DNA from: Halalkalicoccus tibetensis | GTDB taxonomy: Archaea; Halobacteriota; Halobacteria; Halobacteriales; Halalkalicoccaceae | Assembly: GCF_037996645.1 (NCBI RefSeq) | Contig: NZ_JBBMXV010000003.1 | Location: forward strand, 62,001-126,000 | Reading direction: 5' to 3' | DNA length: 64,000 nucleotides | Shown here: piece by piece, positions 17,694 through 26,786 of the stretch | Numbering within the stretch: position 1 is the first letter of the stretch | Layout: each line of letters opens with the position of its first letter | Notes under the pieces: generated by a model | What the model saw: the letters and a program-made list of their open reading frames with translations, nothing else | The model's database searches: none | Told to the model about the DNA's origin: nothing | Translations under genes and position numbers: made by a program

Positions 17694-18529
17694 GCGTCCT
17701 CGACCCGAACGCGGAGTTCGATCCCGTCGGGGTCCGCGAGGGTGAGGGAGTCGGTTTCGGAGCCCGCGTCCCCGGCTCCGACCCGCTCACGGACCGCCGC
17801 CAGCGTCTCGCGATCGGGAACGCACAGCTCGAACCACGCCAGCCCGCGCCCGCTCGCCGGACTCGTCCGCCCGTTCCAGACGTTCAGCCCGACGTGGTGG
17901 TGGTAGTCGCCGGCCGCGAGAAAGAGCGCCGCGTCGCTCATCTCCTGGCGGACCCCCAGCCCGAGCCCGTCGACGTAGAACTCGCGGGCGCGCGGGAGCG
18001 AGGAGACCTCGAGGTGGACGTGCCCGACGGTCGTCCCCTCCGGAACCCCGGCGGCCCCCCGCCGGCGCTCGGCGAGGCCGTCGAGGTCCAGCGGGAGGGT
18101 GTCCATCGCGACCCGGCCGTCCTCGACCGGCCACTCCTCGCGCGGACGGTCGCGGTAGACTTCGACGCCGTTTCCCTCCGGATCGGTGAGGTAGAGCGCC
18201 TCGCTCACGCGGTGGTCGGAGGCGCCGTCGAGGCTCCAGCGCTCGCGGATCCGCCCGAGGGCGTCGCCCAGCGCCGTCCGCGTGGGGACCCGGAACGCCG
18301 TATGGAAGAGCCCCGTCTCGCCGGGCTCCCTCGCGGGCGCGTCGGGGTCGGCGAGCAGTTCGAGCAGCGGCGTCCCGCCCGTCCCAAGTGTCGTTCGCCC
18401 CTCCTCGCGGCCCATCGGGTCGAGCCCGATCACGTCCCGGTAGAACTCGGCGAGCCCGTCGGGGTCGTTCGCGCGCAGCGCGACCCTGCCGACGCGGGTC
18501 GAGGACGGAAGCGCGTTCGGTGTCGTCAT
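17687..18529 (-). CDS. VOC family protein (catechol 2,3-dioxygenase-like)
   Basis: A 280-residue extradiol dioxygenase-like protein with two vicinal-oxygen-chelate domains, the first about 10-130 (VGRVALRANDPDGLAEFYRD, LFHTAFRVP, DPEGNGVEVYRD), the second about 155-280 (GHVHLEVSSLPRAREFYVD, HHHVGLNVW, DPDGIELRV). The second holds the likely metal ligands His, His and Glu. It resembles the CatE/YfiE group. The ring substrate is unknown. Start ATG at 18529. The downstream truncated dioxygenase suggests a former aromatic or quinone detoxification operon. Confidence 0.88.
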   Translation of the reverse strand: MTTPNALPSSTRVGRVALRANDPDGLAEFYRDVIGLDPMGREEGRTTLGTGGTPLLELLADPDAPAREPGETGLFHTAFRVPTRTALGDALGRIRERWSLDGASDHRVSEALYLTDPEGNGVEVYRDRPREEWPVEDGRVAMDTLPLDLDGLAERRRGAAGVPEGTTVGHVHLEVSSLPRAREFYVDGLGLGVRQEMSDAALFLAAGDYHHHVGLNVWNGRTSPASGRGLAWFELCVPDRETLAAVRERVGAGDAGSETDSLTLADPDGIELRVRVEDAC

Positions 18530-18607
18530 GGGGGGAGTAGGTCCCGGTTCGGTATAACCCATCGCCCGAGCGACACCGTTTTGGGCGGACGGGTGGGATC
18601 GGTCACC

Positions 18608-18904
18608 ATGGACCTCGCGGAGCGGATCGCGCGCTTCCGGCGCGTCGCGGAGGAGTGGGCTCGGGGGCTCTATCACGGGATGATCAGCCACCCGGCCTAC
18701 GAGACGATCGAGAAGGAGGCAGAAGACCTCGAGGACGAGTTCATGCTCGCCTGCTTCCCCGACGCCTTCGGGATCCCCTCGCCGGTCTCGTACTACACCG
18801 CCGAGCTGCTTCCCCACCTCACCGACGAGTACGAGGCCTGGCAGCGCCGGATGTGGGATCGCGACTCGCTGATCGAGCGAAAGGGCCAGCAGTACCACTT
18901 CTGA
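18608..18904 (+). CDS. Small conserved-looking protein upstream of ArsA
   Basis: A 98-residue, mostly helical, acidic protein (LAERIARFRRVAEEWARGLYHG, then EKEAEDLEDEFMLACFPDAFG and SPVSYYTAELLPHLTDEYEA). I do not recognise the family. It has no membrane segment or metal motif. Its TGA overlaps the ATG of the ArsA-like ATPase by one base, which argues for translational coupling and perhaps a shared process. An ATG at 18608 begins the region with normal haloarchaeal composition. Confidence 0.75.
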   Translation: MDLAERIARFRRVAEEWARGLYHGMISHPAYETIEKEAEDLEDEFMLACFPDAFGIPSPVSYYTAELLPHLTDEYEAWQRRMWDRDSLIERKGQQYHF

Positions 18905-19848
18905 TGGCCGAGTTCGTCTTCTTCGGCGGCAAGGGAGGAGTGGGAAAGACCACCGTCGCCAGCGCCTACGCGCTCAAATGCGCGCGGGCGGGCCTCGATA
19001 CCCTCGTCGTCTCGACGGACCCGGCCCACAGCACGGGCGACGTCTTCGACCAGGAGTTCGGCGACGACCCCCGCCCGGTCGAGGGGATCGAGAACCTGCG
19101 GGCGATGGAGATCGACCCCGAGACCGAGGTGCAGGAACACCTCCAGGAGACCAAACGCGCATTGGGCGAGCAGCTCAGTTCGGGGATGGCCGGCGAGATC
19201 GACCTCCAGATCGAGATGGCCCACCGCACCCCAGGGGCGTACGAGGCGGCGCTGCTCGATCGCTTCATCGACGTGATGCGCGATGCGGACTGCGACCGCA
19301 TGGTCTTCGACACCTCGCCGACGGGCTCGACGCTGCGGCTGCTCTCCTTGCCCGATCTCCTCGAGAAGTGGGTCGACCGGCTCGCCCACAAGCGCGAGAA
19401 GAGCATCGACTACTTCGAGATGGCCGCCATCGGCAAGCAAGAACCGAGGAGAGTTCGCGAGGGCGATCCGATCCTGGCACGACTCCAGGGCCGGAAGGAA
19501 CGGTTCTCGTATGCCGGCGAGGCCCTCCGCGGGAGCGCGTTCTACCTCGTCTGTACCCCCGACGAGCTCTCGGTCCGGGAGACCGAGCGCTCGCTGTCGA
19601 CCCACCGCGAGTACGGCCTCTCGGTCGAGGGGGTCGTGATCAACAAGCGAACGCCCGAGCCCGAACCCCACGAGGAGGGACGGGGCGCGCGCTTCCTCCG
19701 CGAGAAGGTCGCGACCGAGCGCGAGCGGATCGACGAGATGCACGAGTCCTTCGACGCGCCGATCGTCGGCGAGATCGGGACCCGCGTCCGGGAGATCAAG
19801 GGCGACCTGCTGGCGGAGGTCGCGGCGGAGCTCGACGTCGACGTGTAG
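18904..19848 (+). CDS. ArsA/Get3 family ATPase
   Basis: A 314-residue P-loop ATPase of the ArsA/Get3 type. It has the deviant Walker A GGKGGVGKTT at residue 8, the switch motif DPAHSTGD, and the Walker B-like DTSPTGST. In archaea single-domain members are thought to target tail-anchored membrane proteins or to act as chaperones; an arsenite pump role needs ArsB, which is not here. No CxxC metal pair like that of Get3 is seen. Translation is coupled to the preceding 98-aa gene. Confidence 0.9.
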   Translation: MAEFVFFGGKGGVGKTTVASAYALKCARAGLDTLVVSTDPAHSTGDVFDQEFGDDPRPVEGIENLRAMEIDPETEVQEHLQETKRALGEQLSSGMAGEIDLQIEMAHRTPGAYEAALLDRFIDVMRDADCDRMVFDTSPTGSTLRLLSLPDLLEKWVDRLAHKREKSIDYFEMAAIGKQEPRRVREGDPILARLQGRKERFSYAGEALRGSAFYLVCTPDELSVRETERSLSTHREYGLSVEGVVINKRTPEPEPHEEGRGARFLREKVATERERIDEMHESFDAPIVGEIGTRVREIKGDLLAEVAAELDVDV

Positions 19849-19950
19849 ATCGGTCCGGTTGGCTGGGAGTCATAACAGGTCGGCTATGTCCTATATTTCG
19901 GACGGGTAACGGGGGGAACTGACCGACGTACCGGAGAAAGGATGAGTTAT

Positions 19951-19958
19951 GTTTATAA
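19951..19958 (+). promoter_or_regulatory. TATA box of cstA
   Basis: GTTTATAA is centred about 35 bp before the cstA ATG at 19990, in a short AT-rich island. Transcription would start near 19981, giving a 5' leader of roughly nine bases. Confidence 0.6.
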
Positions 19959-19989
19959 CATTCCTTAACTATTCGGGCGATAGAGTCAC

Positions 19990-21828
19990 ATGGTAGGAGT
20001 CATCTGGATCGTCGCGATCGTGCTCACGTCGTTCACGCTCGCGTACATCGGCTACGGGCGATATCTCTCACAGTTCGTCGGTCTCGACGACACGCGCGAA
20101 ACGCCCGCACACAAGTATCGGGACGGCCAGGAGTACGTCCCGGCGACCAAGCCCGTACTGCTTGGCCATCACTACTCGAGCATCGCGGGCGGGGCACCGA
20201 TCGTCGGACCGATCACCGCGGCGCTGGTCTGGGGCTGGCTGCCCGCCGTGCTGTGGGTCGCCATCGGCAACCCGCTGATGGGCGCGGTCCACGACTTCAC
20301 CTCGCTGTCGGCGAGCCTGCGCCACGAGGGCAAGTCGATCGGCTACATCATCGGCGAGTACGTCGGCGAGCGCGGCAAGAACATGCTGCTGTGGTTCGCC
20401 TTCCTGCTCATCATCCTCGTGGTCGCGGTGTTCGCGCTGGTCATCGGCGTCGTTTTCGACGCCTACCCGCAGGCGGCGACCGCGAGCGTCATCTACATCG
20501 CGCTGGCGTTCGTCTTCGGGATCTGGCTCTACCAGCTGAACCTGCCGTTCTCGATCGGGACCGTCGTCTTCGTCGCGGGCGTCTTCGGCTCGGTCTGGGC
20601 CGGCATCCAGTACCCGATCGCGCTCGTCCCCGGCGACTACCCCGCCGGGACGGCCGTGCTGTTCGACGGGTTCCCGATCGCCCTGCTCGAGAGCCAGAAC
20701 ATCGCCGCGTGGGTCGTCACGATGCTGCTCTACGGCGGCGCGGCGAGCATCCTGCCGGTCTGGACGCTGCTACAGCCCCGTGACTACCTCTCGTCGTTCC
20801 TGCTGTACACCGGCGTCGGCGGCTCGCTGCTCGCGGTGATCGCCGGGACCTTCCTCACGACGACCGCCGAGCCCCTCGAGATCCAGATCGGCGCCTGGTA
20901 CGGCTTCTTCGGACAGGGCAGCCCGCTCGCGGAGTTCCTGCCGGCACTGATGCCGCTGTTCCCCCTGCTGTTCGTCACCATCGCCTGCGGGACGATCAGT
21001 GGCTTTCACTCGCTCGTCTCCTCGGGGACGACGGCCAAACAGCTCAACAAGGAGAGCGACGCCCGGCTGATCGGCTACGGGGGGATGCTCGCGGAGGGCC
21101 TGCTCGCCGCGGTCGCGCTGTGTGCGGTCGCGCTGATCGCCCTCCCCGCGGCCGACGGCGGGATCGGCCTCGCGCTGCCGAACTTCGCGGAGGGCGGCGG
21201 GATCATCCTCACCGCGCTCGGCGTGCCGCTGCTGATCGGCGAGGTGTTCATGGCGCTCGTGCTCGCGAGCTTCCTGCTGACGAGCATGGACACCGCCGTC
21301 AGGCTGGGTCGCTACATGATGGAGGAGATCGTCGGCACGCCCGAGTCCACGGCCCAGAGCTACGCCGCGAGCAAGTACGTCAACACGAGCGTCATCGTGC
21401 TCGTGGCGTTCTTCCTGCTCGGTAGCGGTCGCTGGGAGGACCTCTGGACGCTCTTCGGTGGCGCCAACCAGCTGCTGGCGGGGCTCGCGCTCCTGACGGG
21501 GACCGTCTGGCTCGCCAACTGGGATCAGACCAAACAGCTGTTCAGTACCGGCGTCCCGACGGCGCTGATGGCGATCATCTCGGTCTCCGGGCTCCTCTGG
21601 GTCGGGGGCTATCAGGTGTTCGCGGGTCGGTTGCTCGGCATCACCGCGGAGCCCGAGACGACGCTGCTGGGACAGGCCTCGGCGGTCGTCCAGATCGTCA
21701 TCATCCTCACGCTCGTCGGACTCGCGCTGTCGCTGCTCAGGATCGGCTACGAGAACCTGCAGACGGTCCGCGGGGGTAGCGAGGCGGTCGCGGCCGACGG
21801 CGGCTCCGGGGACGACCGACCGGACTGA
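19990..21828 (+). CDS. cstA: Carbon starvation protein A (peptide/pyruvate transporter)
   Basis: A 612-residue membrane protein with at least fourteen hydrophobic helices. The family marks are present: YGRYLSQFVGLDD near the N-terminus, HYSSIAGGAPIVGP, and the central GTISGFHSLVSSGTTAKQL block. In bacteria CstA takes up peptides or pyruvate during carbon starvation. The protein ends with a short hydrophilic tail. It is monocistronic behind its own TATA box, so induction is probably by transcription factor rather than operon context. Confidence 0.94.
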   Translation: MVGVIWIVAIVLTSFTLAYIGYGRYLSQFVGLDDTRETPAHKYRDGQEYVPATKPVLLGHHYSSIAGGAPIVGPITAALVWGWLPAVLWVAIGNPLMGAVHDFTSLSASLRHEGKSIGYIIGEYVGERGKNMLLWFAFLLIILVVAVFALVIGVVFDAYPQAATASVIYIALAFVFGIWLYQLNLPFSIGTVVFVAGVFGSVWAGIQYPIALVPGDYPAGTAVLFDGFPIALLESQNIAAWVVTMLLYGGAASILPVWTLLQPRDYLSSFLLYTGVGGSLLAVIAGTFLTTTAEPLEIQIGAWYGFFGQGSPLAEFLPALMPLFPLLFVTIACGTISGFHSLVSSGTTAKQLNKESDARLIGYGGMLAEGLLAAVALCAVALIALPAADGGIGLALPNFAEGGGIILTALGVPLLIGEVFMALVLASFLLTSMDTAVRLGRYMMEEIVGTPESTAQSYAASKYVNTSVIVLVAFFLLGSGRWEDLWTLFGGANQLLAGLALLTGTVWLANWDQTKQLFSTGVPTALMAIISVSGLLWVGGYQVFAGRLLGITAEPETTLLGQASAVVQIVIILTLVGLALSLLRIGYENLQTVRGGSEAVAADGGSGDDRPD

Positions 21829-21992
21829 CCCGGCCCGCGGCCCGTCACCCGCCCCTCTCTTTTCTCACCCGTGCCGACCGCCGGGAGCGTTCGGAGACGC
21901 CGGGCGACACCGACCGCCTTCTCGGGACCTGACGCGTCGCCGTCGTCAACACGGGTGTACTGGATCGAGGCGGCGACGGAGACCGATGGCGC

Positions 21993-22586
21993 TCAGCGCA
22001 GCAGGCGACGGGCGATCCGGGCGAGCAACCCCGAACGCTCCGCTTCGATCGGCTCCCACGGTGCGAACGCCGCCGCGACGTCCGCGTTCTCGCTCGCGAG
22101 GAGGCGCTCGTCGTCGGGAACGGCGACGATCAGGTTGACCTCGTAGTGGCCGTGGTAGCCGAACTTCAACAGCGTGCGATCCGAGAAGCCCGAGACGTGC
22201 TCGCGGACCCCGTCGTCGAACGCGTCGGCCACGAGCGCGAACGTGAACTCGGTGCTGTAGTGTTCGTCGGAGGGGACGATCCACTCCTCCGCGAGCGCGT
22301 GGCCCAGCTCGACGAGGCGATCGAGCTCGTCCTCACGAACCGTTCCGACCCGCCGGGCGAACAGATGCTCCGAGGAGTCGTGGTGGGCGAAGGAGATCGA
22401 CGGGTGGAGGAACTGTTTCTGGTTGCGGACCGCGAGCTCGCCGTAGAGCTCGAACCGCTCGCCCCGGACCTCGAACCCCTTTCGGAGGTCGTAGTTGGCC
22501 GCGAGCCGGGCCGCGACCCGATCGAGATACGCGTCGTCCCACTCGGGGACCGCGGGTCGGGCGTCGGGGTCGCCCTCGGCGCTCAT
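21993..22586 (-). CDS. Conserved-looking protein of unknown function
   Basis: A 197-residue soluble acidic protein. Features are DDAYLDRVAARLAANYDLRKG, a region of charged and aromatic residues (SISFAHHDSSEHLFARRVG) and KFGYHGHYEVNLIVAVPDDE. It ends with a basic amphipathic tail (LLARIARRLLR) that could touch membrane or nucleic acid. I do not recognise a family. Its ATG overlaps the cupin stop (ATGA), so the two are an operon. Confidence 0.75.
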   Translation of the reverse strand: MSAEGDPDARPAVPEWDDAYLDRVAARLAANYDLRKGFEVRGERFELYGELAVRNQKQFLHPSISFAHHDSSEHLFARRVGTVREDELDRLVELGHALAEEWIVPSDEHYSTEFTFALVADAFDDGVREHVSGFSDRTLLKFGYHGHYEVNLIVAVPDDERLLASENADVAAAFAPWEPIEAERSGLLARIARRLLR

Positions 22587-22960
22587 CGGTCGGGGTCGTA
22601 CGCGCGGGCATCGTCGTCGACCGGTGGCGCGCCGACCGCGAGCACCCGGACCGGGTCGCTCGCGCCCTCGGGGTTGTACGCGCGGTGGGGGCTGTTCGGC
22701 TCGGCGACGAACGCCTCGTCGCTTCCGACGGTGAACTCCCCCTCGGGCGTCTCGACCGAGAGCCTCCCCGAGAGGACGTAGAACGCCTCCTCCTGTTCGT
22801 CGTGGGAGTGATAGACGACCGGGAGCTGCTCGCCGGGGTCGGCCTCGTAGACGTTCATCGCGAACTCCGAGAGGGCGGCGGCGGTGCCGATCGAGCGCTG
22901 GACGCACGGCCGGTCCGGCGTGGGATCGATCGCCTCGGGGTCGATGACCTGATATCCCAT
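22583..22960 (-). CDS. Cupin domain protein
   Basis: A 125-residue single-domain cupin. The first motif YHSHDEQEEAFYVLSGRL gives His-His-Glu metal ligands and the second, PNSPHRAYNPEG, a further His. A bound metal is expected; the substrate is unknown. A TATA-like ATTTGAT lies about 27 bp upstream on the coding strand (near 22987), pointing to a leaderless start at 22960. It is translationally coupled to the 197-aa protein downstream. Confidence 0.88.
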   Translation of the reverse strand: MGYQVIDPEAIDPTPDRPCVQRSIGTAAALSEFAMNVYEADPGEQLPVVYHSHDEQEEAFYVLSGRLSVETPEGEFTVGSDEAFVAEPNSPHRAYNPEGASDPVRVLAVGAPPVDDDARAYDPDR

Positions 22961-23047
22961 ACCGGCGGGTCGTGGGCGGCGATCAAATACGTTGGCACTC
23001 CGACGGGTGACAAACTATAATCGCCTGGAGCGCGTACCGAGGCCCCG

Positions 23048-23254
23048 ATGAGCGAGAAGAAGACCGAGGCATGCGGTCGGTGTGGCATCACGACCGTGGT
23101 CGACGCGGCCGGGAGCGATCGGGACGTCCTCGGGGAGGGCCGCATCGAGGTCGAGGAGGACCGACTGCGTCGGACCTCGCTTCACCACGTCGCCGCGGGC
23201 CGTGCGAAGGGCTGGTTCGACTCGCTCGGCGAGCGGCTGATCTACGGCCGCTAA
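23048..23254 (+). CDS. Small CxxC protein
   Basis: A 68-residue protein with one cysteine pair (CGRC at residues 9-12) followed by ITTVVDAAGSDRDVLGEG and a basic C-terminal half ending GERLIYGR. One pair is too few for a lone zinc site, so it may bind metal as a dimer or simply be structural. I do not recognise a family. A TATA-like ACTATAA at 23014-23020 lies about 31 bp upstream. It is divergent from the cupin operon. Confidence 0.6.
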   Translation: MSEKKTEACGRCGITTVVDAAGSDRDVLGEGRIEVEEDRLRRTSLHHVAAGRAKGWFDSLGERLIYGR

Positions 23255-23270
23255 CGCGCGCAAGGCCAAG

Positions 23271-23280
23271 AGATATATAT
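23271..23280 (+). promoter_or_regulatory. TATA box for the 269-aa acidic protein gene
   Basis: AGATATATAT is centred 28 bp before the ATG at 23304, the spacing for a leaderless mRNA. It is one of the strongest TATA matches in the window, which suggests high expression. Confidence 0.7.
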
Positions 23281-23303
23281 TCTCCGAAGATGACATAATA
23301 CCA

Positions 23304-24113
23304 ATGGAAGAGACAATCGCGGGATTCAAACGACGCGGGCGATGGGCCGACGTCGTCGAGCACGGCGAGCGGATCACGCGCGCGCTCCGCGAGGCCGGGG
23401 CGGCGGGCCCGGCGCTGGAGGAGTGGGACGAGTGGCGTCCGAAGTCCCACGAGCGCATCGACACGGACGTCAGCGAGAAAACCGCCGCGCAGGCCAGCGT
23501 CGACGAGGGGGAGGGCGAGCGCGAGGGGAAGGATCCCGACGAGGACCTCCAGTCGGCCGGCAAGCGGCTCACCGAGTCCTACGAGAAGCTCGAGGACAAC
23601 GACGCCGACGCCGCGGTCGACAAGTGGGGCGAGTCGGTCGGTTACGTCGCGCGCGCGGCCGACTCGGCCAGCAGGAAGGCCCTTCGGGCCGTCGAGGACA
23701 CCGTCTACCAGAAGGTCATGACCCAGCTCGCGCCCTACTACTTCGACAACGAGCTGGTGAGCGCGAACCTCCAGCGCACGACCCGGGGCGAGGTCCCGGA
23801 GTTCGTCTTCGAGGTCAACGTCAACGACGACGCGACGAAGTCAGAGGTCTCGCGGCGCCTCGCGACCTACGAGGAGGACATCGACCGCTGGCACGTCGAG
23901 AGCGAGAAGGAGGTCACCACCGTTGAGGCCGCCGAGGGCGTCGAGCCGACCGACGCGGAGCTCGAGGCGACGACCGCGAACCCGGAGGACGTCGAGAACC
24001 CCGCCGACGAGCTGATCGAGCACCTCCAGTCGGCCGAGCTCGCGGAGGGCGCCGAGACGACCGAGTCCGAGCGCGAGACGGCGTCGGCCGTCGCCGAGGA
24101 CGACGAACGGTAG
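23304..24113 (+). CDS. Acidic protein resembling haloarchaeal DUF5828
   Basis: A 269-residue protein with no membrane segment. The N-terminal part (IAGFKRRGRWADVVEHGERITRAL) is helical. A central region (YEKLEDNDADAAVDKWGESVGYVARAADSASRKALR) leads to a folded stretch with YYFDNELVSANLQR and FVFEVNVNDDATKSEVSRR. The last 60 residues are low-complexity and Glu/Ala/Thr rich. I associate it with DUF5828 from memory; no function is known. The strong TATA box suggests an abundant protein. Confidence 0.75.
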   Translation: MEETIAGFKRRGRWADVVEHGERITRALREAGAAGPALEEWDEWRPKSHERIDTDVSEKTAAQASVDEGEGEREGKDPDEDLQSAGKRLTESYEKLEDNDADAAVDKWGESVGYVARAADSASRKALRAVEDTVYQKVMTQLAPYYFDNELVSANLQRTTRGEVPEFVFEVNVNDDATKSEVSRRLATYEEDIDRWHVESEKEVTTVEAAEGVEPTDAELEATTANPEDVENPADELIEHLQSAELAEGAETTESERETASAVAEDDER

Positions 24114-24145
24114 GCCTTAATGGCGGAGTCGCCGACTGGTAGTTG

Positions 24146-25345
24146 ATGGTCGACGTCGCTACCCTGCTGACCGTTCTCGTCGCCGCGTTCGCAAGCCTGT
24201 TCATGGCGTGGGCGATCGGCGCCGGCTCGAGCGGCTCGACCCCCTTCGCCCCCGCGGTCGGCGCGAACGCCATCTCGGTGATGCGGGCGGGCTTCTTCGT
24301 CGGCCTCCTCGGATTCCTCGGGGCCGTCCTCCAGGGACAGAACGTCTCCGAGACGATGGGCCGCGACCTCATCGGCGGCGTTACCCTCACCGGCGAGGGA
24401 GCGGCGATCGCTCTGATCGCCGCCGGCGGGCTCGTCGCGATCGGCGTCTTCACCGGCTATCCGATCGCGACCGCCTTCACCGCCACCGGCGCCGTCATCG
24501 GCGTCGGGCTGGCGCTCGGCGGCGATCCCGCCTGGGCGCAGTACCAGCAGATCGCGGCGCTGTGGATCCTCACTCCCTTCGTCGGCGGCGCCATCGCGTA
24601 CGGGACCGCCCGTGTACTCAGATACGAGGGGATCGCCGACCGGACGAGCGTCCCGCTCTGTGCGGGAGTGATCGGCGCGCTCGTCGCGAACCTCGAGTTC
24701 GCGCTGCTGGGGCCCGACGACGGGGCCGGGACGATCGCGGGGTCGATCTCGGCGAGCCTCGACGTCGGGCCGGTCGCCGGGGTCGACGCCGTGTCGATCC
24801 TCACGACGCTCGCGATCGCGGCGGCCTGTACCGCCGCGCTGTACCGGGAGATGGGTCACGACGTCGAGCGCGGCGAACGGCGGTTCCTGCTCGTGCTCGG
24901 CGGGCTGGTCGCCTTCTCGGCGGGCGGGAGCCAAGTCGGGCTCGCGATCGGGCCGCTGCTCCCGTTGCTCGACCCCTACGAGATCTCGGTGACGGCGGTG
25001 CTGGTCGGCGGCGGGCTCGGGCTGCTCGCGGGCTCGTGGACCGGCGCACCGCGCATGATCAAGGCGATCGCACAGGACTACTCCTCGCTGGGGCCGCGGC
25101 GCTCGATCGCCGCGCTCATCCCGTCGTTCATGATCGCCCAGACCGCGGTCCTGTTCGGCATCCCCGTCTCGTTCAACGAGATCATCGTCAGCGCGGTCGT
25201 CGGCGCGGGCGCCGCCGCGAGCACCGGCGGGGCGGGCGTCAGCAAGTCGAAGATGGGCTACACCGTCCTGGCGTGGGCCGGCTCGCTCGCGCTCTCGCTC
25301 GCGCTCGGCTACGGCGTCATGACGCTCGTTTCCCTGGTTCTGTAG
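24146..25345 (+). CDS. Inorganic phosphate transporter, PiT family
   Basis: A 399-residue membrane protein with about ten helices. PiT hallmarks appear in both halves: the N-terminal GANAISVMRAGFFVG region after AWAIGAGSSGS, and the C-terminal GAGAAASTGGAGVSKSK repeat. It moves phosphate with a cation (H+ or Na+). The ATG at 24146 directly follows a TTG, also in frame. It ends one base before the stop of the convergent CNNM gene. No phoU or pst genes are adjacent. Confidence 0.92.
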   Translation: MVDVATLLTVLVAAFASLFMAWAIGAGSSGSTPFAPAVGANAISVMRAGFFVGLLGFLGAVLQGQNVSETMGRDLIGGVTLTGEGAAIALIAAGGLVAIGVFTGYPIATAFTATGAVIGVGLALGGDPAWAQYQQIAALWILTPFVGGAIAYGTARVLRYEGIADRTSVPLCAGVIGALVANLEFALLGPDDGAGTIAGSISASLDVGPVAGVDAVSILTTLAIAAACTAALYREMGHDVERGERRFLLVLGGLVAFSAGGSQVGLAIGPLLPLLDPYEISVTAVLVGGGLGLLAGSWTGAPRMIKAIAQDYSSLGPRRSIAALIPSFMIAQTAVLFGIPVSFNEIIVSAVVGAGAAASTGGAGVSKSKMGYTVLAWAGSLALSLALGYGVMTLVSLVL

Positions 25346-26704
25346 CTACCCGTCGAGCTCCGGGTCGACCGCTTCGGCCTCCTCGTCGGGCTCCTCGATC
25401 GCGTCCCGCTGGATGCGGGCCTTCATGATCCGGGTGTTCTCGACGGCCTCGACCGTGATCTCGACCGTCCCGTAGGCGATCGACTCGCCCTCCTCGACGA
25501 GCCGGCCCGCGCGGTTGAAGATGAACCCCGCGATGGTCTCGAACTCCTCGCCCTCCGGGAGCTCGATCTCCAGGGCCTCGTTGACCTCGTCGATGTTGAC
25601 CTCGCCGCGGACGACGACGGTGTCCTCGTCGATCCGCTCGATGGGCTCGTCCTCGCCGCCCTCGAGGATCTCGCCGACGACCTCCTCGACGAGGTCCTCC
25701 ATCGTGACCAGCCCCTCGGTGGTGCCGAACTCGTCGATGACGATCACCATGTTCAGGCGGTCCTCGCGCATCTCAGCGAGCAGCTCGTCGACGTTCTTCG
25801 ACTCGGGGACGTGCAGCGTCGGCGTCGTCAGGTCCGACAGCGTGAGGTCGCCCTCGCCGTACTGTGAGTGGCGCACCAGGTCGCGGATGGTGACGATCCC
25901 GATGACGTTGTCGAGGTTCCCCTCGTAGACCGGAACGCGCTCGTGGCCGCTCTGGACGCAGGTATCGATCGCCTCCTCGACCGAGGTGTCGGCGGTGACG
26001 GCGGTCATGTCCAGTCGCGGGGTCATCACCTCCTTGGCGATGGTATCGGTGAAGCGGAAGATCCGCTGGAGCATCTCGTGTTCGTCCTCCTCGATGACGC
26101 CCTCGCGCTCGCCGGTCTCGAGCATGTCCTGGATCTCGCCGCGGGTGACGTAGGGCTCCTCGATGGCGCCGCCCTCGCTGCCCGTCAGGCGGTTGATCTG
26201 GCGGGTGAGGTAGTCGAACAGCACCACGAGGGGGTACATCGTGTACTCGGCGAGCTTCAGCGGGCGGGCGATCCGCCGGGCCCACGACTCGGTGTGCTCG
26301 ACGGCGTAGGACTTGGGCGCGCTCTCGCCGAACAACAGCACGAGCGCGGTGATGCCGAACGTCGAGATGACCGCGGCGGTCGCCCCGCCGAAGTAGAGGC
26401 CCAGAAGGCTCGTCGTGATCGCGGTCATGGCGATGTTGACGATGTTGTTGCCGACGAGGATCGTCACCAGCAGCCGGTGGGGGTCCTCCTTGAGCGAGCG
26501 GACCATCTCCGCGCCCGGGAGCCCCTCCTCGGCCATCGCGTCGACGCGGTGTTCGGCCAGCGAGAACATCGCGATCTCCGAGGAGGAGAAGAAGCCCGAG
26601 AGGACGATCAGCAGGACGATCGTCGCGATCCCGAGGATCGTCACCATCTGGGTGGTGAGCTCGATCCCGAGAGCGTCGACCTGGGCGAGAAGGGAGGCGT
26701 CCAT
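25346..26704 (-). CDS. CNNM/CorC (hemolysin C-like) membrane protein with CBS pair
   Basis: A 452-residue protein. Residues about 15-190 are the CNNM transmembrane domain (LSGFFSSSEIAMFSL, LVGNNIVNIAMTAI). Two CBS repeats span about 215-335 (MTPRLDMTAV, NVIGIVTIRDLVR, MVIVIDEFGTTEGLVTMEDLVEEVVG), and a CorC_HlyC domain follows to about 430 (EIELPEGEEFETIAGFIF). The family exports or regulates Mg2+ or Co2+, with the CBS pair sensing nucleotide. A TATA-like GTTTAAT on the minus strand near 26731 fits a leaderless start. Confidence 0.93.
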   Translation of the reverse strand: MDASLLAQVDALGIELTTQMVTILGIATIVLLIVLSGFFSSSEIAMFSLAEHRVDAMAEEGLPGAEMVRSLKEDPHRLLVTILVGNNIVNIAMTAITTSLLGLYFGGATAAVISTFGITALVLLFGESAPKSYAVEHTESWARRIARPLKLAEYTMYPLVVLFDYLTRQINRLTGSEGGAIEEPYVTRGEIQDMLETGEREGVIEEDEHEMLQRIFRFTDTIAKEVMTPRLDMTAVTADTSVEEAIDTCVQSGHERVPVYEGNLDNVIGIVTIRDLVRHSQYGEGDLTLSDLTTPTLHVPESKNVDELLAEMREDRLNMVIVIDEFGTTEGLVTMEDLVEEVVGEILEGGEDEPIERIDEDTVVVRGEVNIDEVNEALEIELPEGEEFETIAGFIFNRAGRLVEEGESIAYGTVEITVEAVENTRIMKARIQRDAIEEPDEEAEAVDPELDG

Positions 26705-26786
26705 TCAGTACCTCCCTTTCAAAGGCGCCGGGATTAAACGTTTCCGCCCCGCCGGATTTAGGCCGTCAGGGCACGTAGTCCCGCCC

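Noticed and set aside
21829-21992. Possible tRNA or small RNA in the gap after cstA
   Set aside because: No cloverleaf, CCA-adjacent acceptor or T-loop sequence is seen; several short frames there have no coding character.
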